Part shown: positions 14,601 to 26,600 of the stretch, piece by piece
Layout of the letters: every line of letters begins with the position of its first letter
Numbering within the stretch: position 1 is the first letter of the stretch
Source of the DNA: Kineosporia corallincola
GTDB taxonomy: Bacteria > Actinomycetota > Actinomycetes > Actinomycetales > Kineosporiaceae
Length of the DNA: 64,000 nucleotides
NCBI RefSeq assembly: GCF_018499875.1
Contig: NZ_JAHBAY010000002.1
Span: 1 to 64,000, forward strand
Direction of reading: 5' to 3'
The notes under the pieces: generated by a model
Seen by the model: only the letters and a program-made list of their open reading frames with translations
Database searches by the model: none
Told to the model about the DNA's origin: nothing
Translations under genes and position numbers: made by a program

Positions 14601-17600
14601 CATTCCCGTCGTCCCCGGATGGAGTTGCAAGGAATTGTGCCGTCCGATTCCGAAGCGGTTTCGTCGGAATATCTTCAGCGGCTGAAGGACATGTCTGAGC
14701 TGGTTGCCGCCCAACTGTGGAGCTACGGGGAGGCGGAAGCTGAGCACGCGGCCCGGTGGTGGGCAGACCACTACGGAAACCCGCGGCCCGAAGGACTTGG
14801 GGCAGGTGTCAGGACAGCATTGACGGCCGCCGTTGACTCCGAGCCGGAGGCCGGGTCCAGCAATCAGCCGGTCGTCGCTCGCCGGCAGAAGCCTTCCGTC
14901 AGGCAAGATCCGCTCCGGGCCGATGAGGAGGACGCGGCAGAGAGCATCCGGCAGGCTCTCGCAAAGGAACAGCCCTCGCAGGCAACGCTGACCGCAGTCT
15001 TAAGTAAAGAGGCGAGGGTGAGCCTGGCCGGTCAGGAAACATTTGTGGGGGGCCATGAGCTGGCCGGACAACGAGCTCGGATCGAGGTTTACCCGCCTTA
15101 TCCAGCAACCTCACAGTCTTCCGCGGAAAAGCGCCAGTACCCATTCCTTCTGGCGTTCATGATGAAGAATGGTGAAGAGAGTCTTCATTTCTGGTCGATT
15201 CTCCTCACAAGTGAAGATTTTGCGTCCATGAAGTCGAGGGCGCCCATGCAAGCGGTCAGGGTGACGCCCGAGGAGAGGGCGGCTCAGTCTGTTAAAGCCG
15301 AGGAAGCTTTCCGCCAAGCGGAACAGAAAAATCAGCTCCGCACACTCGACGAATCGCCTCATGTCATCTACAAGGAAGGCTGGACGCAGGTTTGGAAAAT
15401 GTCCATATTCGTGAAGCGAGAATGGGCAAGAGAGAAGGTTTTGATAACGGTCTACGACCACCCTGAGGGTGGTTTCTTGGACCCGTTCCGGGCTGTTCTC
15501 ACACCACAAAAAACTGACAACGGGCAAGCTGCACAGGACCTCGCGGAGCAACCGGTGTTTGGCTGGGTGAAGCGCCCGGCCGTGGAGCTGAAGCAACGTG
15601 CTGCGGCTCTGATCAAGACTGCCAGGGCTGCCAAGGTGCCACCCCTGTCTTTCTTTCTGCGGACTGTCAATGACGAGGGCAAGATCAGTGTCGGCACGCG
15701 GTCTCCGCTGATCAATGCTGCTTTTGCTGGGCAGTTGGTCCAGTTTGATGTCTATCCGGCAACATCGGACAGTAACCATTATCCCTTCGTGGCGACTTCG
15801 CAGGATGGAACCGAGGAATTCGGTGCCGTCGAGCTGACACCGGGTGAGGTCGCCGATTGGATCGATGCGTCTGCCGGTGCCCTGGGAGCGGAATTCCGAG
15901 CGATCCCAGGCGTTTTTAACTATGCGCTGTCGGAAAACCAGAAAGCGACGCTGGTGACAGAACGCCTGCTGGCCGTGCCCATCCCGGAGGGGCCTGGACG
16001 GGGCTTGTACTCGGCGGTCATCCTGACGATGGGCCGTGCCGGAATGATGCTGCCTTTCGGCACGATGGATCGGCTGCAGGCCGAGCGCGATCTGATGAAG
16101 CAAACGTCGAACTACATCGTCTCCCGGGTAACGGATTTCGATCCCATGGAGACGGGTGAGGCTGCCGCCGCGGCCGAGCGGATAGGCCAGGGCGAGGACT
16201 CCGACACCAGTGGCCCGAATGATGACTGGGCCGTCATCGCGGTGGCCCAGATGCTGGACCTCGATCTGGCGTACCTGTCGCCGGATGGTTCGTGGGAGGT
16301 CATCCGGACCGGTCCCTTCGCCGTGGAGAGGCCGGAGCGTCGTCTCTCGCTCGTCAGGGTCGAGCACGAGAGCGATGAGGCTGCCCCCCATCGCTGGTTC
16401 GCGACGGTGACAGCGCCGGCTGGTGTGACCGACGTGAAGGGGAAGGCGGTCGCGACCGCCCTTGAGGGAGCCGAGCCCGGTGGCGGGATCCTCGCCGTTC
16501 CCCGATTCTCGGCCCCGGACTTCAGTAACAGAAGTGCGGAGCGGGCCGTCGAGGCCGCAGAGGCCGCGAGGGTGGCTCCACTTCGCGTTTTCCTCCGAAA
16601 GCTTCGCGCTGAGGGAGACATAAACCTTCAGCCCCATGTCGTAGGGCTGGGCGCGGACTGGTCACTCGGGTGGGTGGCAGCCAGGATCTATCCGGGTCCT
16701 GAAGTGCCGGGGACCGCCAGAGTACCCTTCCCGTTCCGGGCCCACCTGCTTCCTGTGAACGGGCAGCCGGAGGAACAGGATCGATTCAGATGGCTTCACA
16801 TCACCGAAGACCAGTTGATGGCCCTTGCGGCTCACACCGGTCCTCCGGCGGATGCGACGGTTATGAGTCTCTTCGAACTCGAGAATGAGTTCACCCTGCC
16901 GGACGATCGCGACGCGGTGACGGTGATCCGGCAGGCCCTCTGGCAGCGGCAACCCTCGCGGCTCACGCTCAGTCTGCTCATCGGGCCGGAATCGAAGATG
17001 AACATCGGTGACGGACTGTACGTCGGTGGCCGCGATTGGGCAGGAACGCGCGTCAGGGTCGAGATCTTCTCCCCGCAGGGGCCGCAAGAGGATATACATC
17101 CGATCCTGGTGACCCGTGCACTCGAAGACGGGAAGCATGACCATCATTTCTGGACGGTTCGTCTCGCGCCGGATGAGATCGAAGTCCTGCGATCGAAGGC
17201 CGCTGACCTCGCCCTGGTCATGAGCCCCGAAGAGCTGGACACCGAATCTCAGGAGGCCGAGGCCGCGTTTTTGCTGGCGGTGCAGAGTGATACAGCGCTT
17301 CTGCTCGAAGAGGAGCCGCGCCAGGTTCGTCGCGACGGGACGGTGCATGCTCTGAACAGGTCCATCACCGTCGGGGTGCGGATGAGGAAGGCCATCGAAC
17401 TCACCGTTGCTGAGCATCCTTACCGTGGTTTCCGGGATCCGTTCAAGGCCATCCGTCAGGTTGCGGAACACGAGGAGCAGGAGGCTCCTCGCTTCGGATG
17501 GGTGAGAAACTCCGAACTCGAAGTGAAAGAGCGTGCCGCGGAATGGGTGCGTGAAGCTGACGATGCCCGGATTCCGGCTCTGGCCTCCTTCCTGCGACCG

Positions 17601-20600
17601 GTCCGTGGAGGGCGGATCAGTATCGGCATGCGCTCACTGGATGTGAAGGACATCGGCGCGAACATGACCGTCGATGGTCCTCAAAGTTATGTCTGGTTCA
17701 GTGTTGTCGAAGGAGCACCGGGCCAGCGCCTCTACCCGTTCGCAGCGGTTGATGCGCAGAACAATGAAGAGTTCGGTGTCGTCGAGCTGACTCCTGACGA
17801 GCTGGGCAGCTGGATGTCGGCTTCGGCCGGATCGCTGGGGGCGGAATTCTCCGAGATTTCGGGAATCGAGCCGGTCCGGGGTCCTGAGACCTGGCTTGCG
17901 GGGTATCTGGTGTCGGCGGATCAGGAAGCCGTCCTGGGTGGGCTGGGTCTGGTGGCAGATCCGGTGGTGGGGCCGGGATGGGGCCTCTACGCGGCGGTGG
18001 TCCGGACCATGGTCCATGCGGGCATGCATCTGGGTGAGCTGGCCGAGGAAGATTTCGCGCGTGACCTGATGCGGCGTACGGCGGATCACATTCGTTCCCG
18101 CAGCGCGGAATTCGCAGGCTTCGTGGGGAGTGAGGTCGGTGATGCCGCCGATCGGATAGCTGCGGGCCGGGCGTACGACGTCCGCGGGGTGAGGGGCGAC
18201 TGGGCGATTGTCGCGGTCGCGCAGGCGCTGGGCCTCGATCTCGAATACGTGTCGGAAAATGGTTCCCGGGAGGTGGTTCAGGGAAACCCCTCCGGTCTTC
18301 CCGCCCGCCCTCAGCTCGTGTTGGTCAAGGTCGCGCACGGGATGGGGCCGCGGTACGGCCACCGCTGGTTCGCCACCGCGAGGGCCCAGGGAGGACCGGG
18401 GACCTCGGCAGACTCCGGACTGGTCGCCCTGACCGGTGATCTGTCGATGTCCGATGACGTGGAGATGTCCGGTCTGACGGACCCGGAGCAATCCTCGACC
18501 GACTTCCTGAACCGGCAGCTCAGTCCGTACTGGAACGCCGCGGGCACACAGGATGCCGGCGCGGTCTCCGCGCCCGGCAACACCTGGGTGGGACAGGTCA
18601 GGGTTGACGCCGATCACCCGCTGTACGCCCACGCCGAGGTTGCCGAGCTGGTGGACGACGGCCTCGTCCGTCATTTCGAAAGCGAGCGGGAGCTAGAGCG
18701 TTTCGTCGCCGGCGAGACGGTCGACATCGGGAACCTGCCCGGTCCGCACCGGGCCGGCGCCTGGGTGCGGTTCCTGCCGGAGGGCAACAGCAACATCCTC
18801 GGCCTGGACCCCACCACGTCCCATCTGAGCGAACCCCTGGCGGCGGTGTACGGGGACCGCTCCTTCGGCCGATTCCTGTACGACAGGATCCCGAACGACG
18901 ACCTGAGTGAACGCCCCGAGCTGCGCGAGATCCTCACGCGGCAACTGGAAGACGACTTCCAGCGGCTCGGGATCGATCCCGACTCCGACTGGGGCGCCTT
19001 TGGGGCCGAGTCGATCTACCCTCGCCTCGGCTGGGCCGTGCAGCGGATCGGCCAGGGGCTGGACGAGAGGGACGGGTTCGGGGCCCTGTCGCAGCCGTAC
19101 TGGGGCGATCAGGCGGCTCTGGCGCTGGAGGCGTCCTGGGCGTATGCCAGGGACGTGCGGGAGACGGGGGCCGACTACACCGCCGGCACCGGAGTGGGGG
19201 ACAGCGAGACCCACCTGTCCGAGGTGGCCGTGGAGGTCGGGCCGCAACTCCAGCCGTTCTTCGACCGGCTGCTCCCGGGCGTCACCCTGGGATCGGCCTT
19301 GAAGACGTGGCTCGACGCATCGGGCACGGCTCTTCCCGCTCCCTTCCTGATCGGCCTGCGGCGATACCTGCTGGCCTTCAGCGCGGCGATGCAGGCCCGG
19401 CTCCCGCTCGACCCGATGCTGAGCCGGCAGGAGCTGGCCTTCGTGGGAAGTCTGACCGACCCTCTGCACACGTTCACGGCCTGGCGGGAGCTGTCGCTGC
19501 GGTCGGCGATCCGGGCCGCCGTCGCGGACCGGGTGCCGTACATCGGCGTGAGCTCCGGCCGCGCCCGGTCTCTCGTCGCCGAACCTCCGATGGACGGGGC
19601 CGGCGTCTTCCTGATGGACGGGGAGGACACCCACTACCGCGGTCGACTCCCCGGACCGCACCATCGCGGCCTCCTGATCGAGTTCGCCAAGGGCGCCGTG
19701 CACCTCATCGGTGAGGAACACGATTTCATTGAGGCGAGCCAGATCCTGCGGGCTGTCTCCGGTGACAGGCCGTTCCCCAGGTTCATCGACGAGAGCATCC
19801 CGACCGACGACCTGACTGCGAGTCCGGCGTTGCACGCCCTGCTCAAGACGATGCTGAGCTTCCGGCTGCGGCAGTTGCGGATCCCCGAGGACGGGAACTG
19901 GGCAGTTCACGGCGGGGAGTCGATCTTTCCCAAAATCGCATGGACGGCGAGGAAGCTGCGGAAGGAGCTGGACCGCGCGCCGGACTTCCCCGATCTGGTC
20001 CAGTACTGGGACAGGGCGAGTCTTTCGACACTCCTCATGGCCTGGGCACTCTCCGAGGACGTGGCCCATGAGGTGCAAGCCCGAGGGCCGCACGGTGCTG
20101 GTCCGGCGCAGCGCAATCTGGCTGCGGCCCGGCGCCAGGGCCACGACGAGCTTGCTCCCTTCATGGACGAGGCCGCGAAGGTACCCTCGCTCAAGCAAGC
20201 TCTCACGACATGGCGGAGCAAGGGAACCGCTGACTTCGGCACATTCCTGACCAGCCTCAAGCGGCTGCTGGAGGCCGTACCGCCGGAGATCGAGACCCGC
20301 CTGCCGGCTGACCCGGCGCTGAGGGATGACGAAAAGGCCGAGGTGGCCGCGCTCGACACCATCGAGTCGCGCCTGTACCGCTGGAGAGATCTCTCCCTGG
20401 CGGCAGCCGCCCGCGCAACGGTGGCCGGCTTCAAGTCGGAACAGGGCATCGCGTTCGTCTTCATGGGCCAGGCTCACGCCAGCGAGCTGAAACGGCGAAA
20501 CCTGGTTCCGGGCGCCATCTACCATGACTACTCCCGCGTCCTGGGAACGAATCCGCGTCTTCAGCAGCAACTGTCGTCGCCCGGGGTGCAGGCGCCCGAT

Positions 20601-23600
20601 TTCGAGTCGGCCGCGACTTCGGCCCTGGTCCGAGCCCGGCAAGTACGCCTCCACGAGGATTATGAGAAAGCGAAGCAGGAAGTTCTCAAGGCAGAGGGCT
20701 CCCACTCGCTTCTTCACGTCGTCCCCGGAAAGATAAACGGTCAGGGACGCGTTGCGGTGGCCTCGCATTATGTGACGGTGGATAAAGCGTGGAAACAGGT
20801 GTCGGTGAAGGTCTCGGTCTATCCGGCGCCGAAAAAACTTGCGGGCGACCAGCGCCACCCTCTGCGGATTCATCCGGTATTGGTACCCGACGATTCGCAG
20901 GATCTTTTCAGATGGGTCAACCTCGGCAAGCAGGATCTTGAATATCTCAGTTCCAAGAATTCGGATCAGGAGGAAACTCCGGGCGACGACGCAGAAGCCG
21001 TGAGTGTCATCCGCAGGGCGCTCGCGAGCGAGCAGCCTTCCATCCTGACGGTCATCAGTCACGTCCAGGACAATGCGCGACTGTTGCTGGGGGAGAGGTC
21101 TTTCCCTCTGATGCACCGCGACTGGGTCGGTGCACGGGTGCGGGTCGAGATCTATCCCCCGAACGGAGAGGATTACCCGTTCCTTCTGATCTATTCATCG
21201 GAGGGACGGCAGAGCGAATATCATTTCTGGACGATTCGTCTGTCCGCGCAGGACCGGGCGGCCTTGCTGCAGGTGTCCCCCAAGCCGTTGTTCGGAGTGC
21301 GCTGGGCGGAGGAGAAGTCGGAGTCCGAGGCAGCCGCCGCCGCATTCGTCCGAGCCGAGGCGAGTGATGCACAAGTCATCCTCGAGCGCAATGACCAGCC
21401 GGTCGGTGAAACAGGAACTCTGACGGTCCTGGAGAGCGAGGTGTTCGCCGGGTGGGACTGGGCCGGGGACTCGGTGCTGGTGACGGTTCGCCGGAATCCG
21501 GACGGCGGCTTCTGGGATCCCCTCAAGGTTGTCTCCGGTTCGAGGAAGCCCCGTTTCAGGTGGGTGAAGAACTCCCCGCAGGAGGTGAGGACGCGGGCAC
21601 TGGCCCTGGCGCAGAACGCTGATCTTCCGGTGCTGGCTTCCTTCCTGCGGTCTGTCGATGACCAGGGCAGGATCAGCGTCGGCACGCACTCGCCGGTGAT
21701 CGATGCCGGGTGGGCCGGTCTGATGATCCAGTTCCGTGTTCTCGACGGGACGCCGGGCGTACCGCTCCATCCGTTCGTCGCCGTTCATCCGTCGGGTCAA
21801 GGCTGGGTCGTCGGCGTCATCGAGCTGTCACCCCACGAACGGGACAGCTGGGTGCTGGCGGCCGCGGGGCTCCCCGGGGCGGAGTTCGCAGGGGTCGAAG
21901 GGCTTGACGGGTGGCCGGCGGGATATGGCCTGTCGGAGAAGCAGAATGATCTGCTGACGGCGCGGAACCTGCTGGCGGTCCCGGTCGAGGGCCTGGATCG
22001 AGGGCTTTACGCCGCGGTGACGCTGGCGGCTGTTCGGGCCGGCGTCCTGAACGCTCCGGCGGCGCAGCTGGAGAGCGCCGAGCGTGAGCTGAAGCAGCGC
22101 ACGGAGGAATACATCTCGACCGCCGCGACCGCCTTGACCGGCGTGACGCCCGCTGCGGTCGGCGCCGGGGAACTGGACAGTGAGCTGATGGTCACGGCGG
22201 TCGCCCGGACGCTGAGTATGGACCTGGAGTATCTGGCCGCGGACGGTTCATGGCGCACTGTCGCGGGCCGGCCGGGCGGCGGAGTCGTCGCCCCTCGCTT
22301 CGCGCTGGTCGAGGTGGCGCACGCGAACGGTCGGCCTGAGTCTTCCCGTCGCTGGTTCGCGACCATGAGGATTCCGGCCGGTCTGGAAGGGCAGGACGTC
22401 GCCAGCGCTCCGCTGCTGCCGGAACCCACGGCCCCCGTGGCAGGTAGCTACAGCGCGGCGGTCGGGGAGCAGGCATCTCGGGTGATCAAGCAGGCGCTTC
22501 TGAACCGGGAACCCTCCCGGGTCACCGCCGTTGTGCAGGCCGACGAGAACGCAGCAGTCACCTTGGGCCCTGGTGTGATCGTCGGTACCGATCCGGCGGC
22601 TCGCGATGATTGGGCCGGAGCCTGGGTCCGGGTGGAGTTCTACCGGCGGCAGGGCGGTCTGCATCCGCTCCTGATGATTCGTGAGACGGTCGACGGGGAC
22701 CAGGACTACCAGTTCGTGGCAGCTGATCTCCTGGATCAGGAGCTGTCGTCCTTCGAGCGGGAGGACGCCCCCCGCGGGGACACAGCGGATCTGGACTACG
22801 GGTCCGCCTCCGCAGCTTTCGGCAGAGCTGAGAGCGCCGGTCAGACACCGCGTTTCAGTTCGCCGCTCGCTGTCGACCCGACGGGAACGACGGGTGTCGA
22901 TGGTGTGGAGATCCATGTGGGACAGGACTGGGCGACGCCCGCCGGCGGGCAGCTGTGGGTGACGGTCTTCGAGCATCCTGAGGGTGATGTCCGGGATCCG
23001 TTCAGGGCTCTGGACGAGGTGGGGAACGCGCGTTTCGGCTGGGTGAGGAATTCCCGGGACGTGGTGAGGGCGCGGGCTGAGCGTCTGGTGCAACTGTCCA
23101 GGACGGGTGAGACTGCGGCGGTGGCTTCCTTCTCGCTGTTCGTGGGTGACGGGGGCCGCGTGGGGGTGGGGACGCGTTCGCTGACGCTGCCGGAAGACTG
23201 GACCGGTACGTGGGTTCGTCTGGATGTTTTCGAGGGGGTGGCTGGTAGCCGCTTCTTTCCCTTCGTGGCCGTGAGCCCGCAGCTGGAGAAGGACTTCGGC
23301 GTTGTCGAGCTGACTGCCCGTGAGCGCAATGGCTGGGCGCTGGCGTCGCAGGGTGCCGCGGGGGCCGAGTTCGCTGGAGTGGGGGCAATGGGCCCGGATG
23401 CGGGATTGACGTGGTTGCTGTCGGAGTATGGGTTGTCGGGCCCGCAGGCGCGGGAACTGGCGGGATATCAGGTTGTGCCGGTGATGGGTCCGGCGTCGGG
23501 ACTTTTCGCGGCGGCGGCTCTGGCGATGGCTCACGCGGGGGTGGCCACCCTTGGAGTCAAGCTGGAGGATTTCGCGCGTGATCTGATGCAGAGCACAGCC

Positions 23601-26600
23601 AATCGTTTAGAAATTTCACTGCTGGAACTGGCGTCTCGTACCGCTGAGCAGGATGAGGCGGTCGTTGCGCTGGCCGGGGCGCTGGGGATGGAGTTCGCCT
23701 ATGTGCTGCCGGACGGAACCTCGCAGTTGGTTCATGGTCTTTCCCTCGACATGACTGTGGGCATACCTGCTTTCGTCCTGGTTCAGGTCGCGCACCAGGA
23801 CGGCCCGGACTATCCCCGTCGGTGGTTCGCGACCGTGGCGGACGGTTCGTCCGAAGGACGCTGGTCGGCCAGTGGGGTGGAGCCGGTCGGCTCGATGCTT
23901 CCGGGCCAAGAACCAGGAACGAGGCCCCATGCCCGTTCCCGGCGCGGCAGGATTGGCAAGGGCTCCGAGGTCGACAACAGCACGGCGGCATCTGCGATCA
24001 GAGAGGCATTCGCCTTGGGGATGCCGTCACTGATGACAATGAATCGTGCCGCCGATCCGCAAGATAGGGTGAGCATCGGGAAAAGCCGGATCCCGGGCGC
24101 CGCTGGGTGGGCGAGAAGGCGCGTCCGAATTGAGTTCTACCACGTAGACAACCGGTACTTCGTATTCATGTGGCCTTGGGTGGAAAACGGAACAGGCGTC
24201 CCTCGTTTTGATGAGGTTCTTCTCGGCGAACAGAATCTCAATGCACTGAAACCGAATTCGTTCAGCCCGGCGGAAAACGAAGCCGAATCGAAGGCAGCAA
24301 ACCTAGCGTTCTCCAGGGCCCTCGCAAAACCAAATTATCGGATCGCCGACGAACCGCGCAGCGTGCAGAGCAATGGCCAGATTAGCGTATTGGGGGCCAG
24401 CTTCTTCGTGGGGGAAAGGAAGGGGGAGCAGGTAAGCGTCACGGTTCTGGAGCATCCGGAGAATGGCTTCTGGGATCCATTAAAGGCCACGCCGCTGGAT
24501 GGATCGGGTGAACCTATTTACGGATGGGTGAAGAACGACCTGCCTGTGGTTCGGGCGCGGGCCCAGAAAAGGGTCAATGCCGCACGTGACCGTAAAAAGC
24601 CTGCTCTGGCTTCCTTCCTGCGGACGGTCGGGTCTGGGTTCCGGATCAGTGTCGGCACGCATTCGCCTCAGTTGGGAGCGACATGGACGGTCGGTACGCA
24701 GCTGTGGTTCAGCGTTTTCGAGGGAGTGCCGGGTGACCGGTTCTATCCGTTCCTCGCCACCGATGCGCTGGGCGCGGAGGATTTCGGTGTCATTGAGCTG
24801 TCTCCAGTCGAGCTGAGGGCCTGGATGGATGCTTCGGCCGGTCTGCTGGGCTCCGAGTTCGTGGGAGTTTCGGTCGATCAGGGCGAAGCTGGGCGGGTGG
24901 CCTGGCTCGCGGGCTATGCGCTGTCCGAGGCTCAGGTGCGGGCGTTGTCGGAGCAGGAGCTGGTGGCGGAGCCGGCAGTGGGCCCGGGACGAGGCCTGTA
25001 CGCAGCGGCGGCCCGGGCACTGCGTCTGGCGGGGAGGGCCCCGGAGATGTCGCGGGAGGATCTCGAGCGTCAGCTCATGCGCCAGACCGGCGAGTACATC
25101 AGTTCGTGGTCGGCGGACTTCGAGGACTACGCGGTGGAGGGCGCCGGTCAGGCCGCTGAACTGATCAGTGATGGCCAGGCGTACGACATCGGGGGTGAGC
25201 ACGGCGACTGGGCGGTGGTGGCACTGGCCGCGGCGCTCGCCCAGAGATGGGGCGTGAATGTCGCCTACCTCGACGCGGGGGGTGCCTGGCAGCAGAGCCC
25301 GACCGCGAGTGCCGCCCAGCCTGCGGTGAGGTTGGTCAAGATCGCGCACACCGGCGGGCACTGGTATGCCCACCGCTGGTTCGCGGCCGTGCCGGCGTCA
25401 GCCGTCCTGGGGACGCTGGACGACCTTGCTGTGTCCGGTGATCCGGAGCAGCCGGGGGACGTGGTGATGTCTGGCACCACGCCTGACTGGTCGGTCTCTG
25501 CGGCGGCGCACGGCCTTCTGCATCAGCAGCTCAGTTCGTCCTGGAACACCACGAGGCCGCCGGGCGCAGACGAGGGACCGTCGCGCGAAACCCAGGTGAG
25601 CGCGGTGTACGCCGATGGCGAGGTGACCCAGCCCCCGGGGGAACGGGTTCCGGTGCCGGCATCCGACCAGACCGGCATCTGGGTCGGCGGGGAACGTCTT
25701 CCGGACGACCATGCCGTCTTCCTGAATGCCCGGGCCCGCGAGCTGGCTGCCTCCGGGACGGCCCGTCGGTTCGGGAACCTGAGGGTGCTGGCCGATCACC
25801 TGGCGGGCACGCACTACAGCGGTCTTCTGCCCGGCCCGCACGCTCAGGGAGAGCTGGTGCGCTTCCGCAAGGGCTTGACCCATGTGGTCGCCGAGACGCA
25901 CCTGTTCATCGACGGGATCCCGATCCTTCAGGGGCTGGCCGGCGACCAGGAATTCCCGGGGTTCATCGACGAGGGCATTCCCTTCGACGATCTGACGGCG
26001 AGCCCGAAACTGCGCTCCCGCGTCGAGCAGGTGAAGGCCGGCCGGCTGGCGGGATTCCGGCTTCGGCCGGGCTCGGACTGGGCCGTGCACGGCGGCGAGT
26101 CGATCTATCCCCAGATGGCCTGGGTGATGAAGGGCGTGGAGATCTGGCTCGACCAGGATCCGGAGTCCTCGGCCCCGAGCTGGTACTGGGGTCGCGTGAT
26201 GGCGGACTACCTCCTGCTCGCCTGGGCCTACGCCGAAGACGTGTCCGACCGCGCAGCCCTCGCGGTGGCGGGCGATGTCAGCCCGTCGCAGCGGAAACTG
26301 GCGGCCGCGTGGGCACAAGCACGACCGGTGATGGAGCCCTTCCTGGCCGAGCTGGCACTGTCGTCCTCCCCGGCCGAAGTCCTCACAGCCTGGCGGCAGG
26401 AGCCGGGCCCCGGTGCCCGGCCCGGTCCGGGAAGGGACCTCGTCCCGTCGCTGAAACTGCTGCTGGCCGCGTTCGTTCCGGAGATGGAGGCGCGGCTCGC
26501 GCTCGACCCGGCGCTGAGCGACTCCGACAAGGCTCAGGTGGCGGCGATCGCCGACGACGCCTACAACTCCCGGTACCTGCGCTGGCGTGACCTGTCCCTG

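Noticed and set aside
5890-24820. DNA-binding (Mu-C-like) function for the beta modules
   Set aside because: Only a loose pattern resemblance; no basic surface or transposase context supports it.
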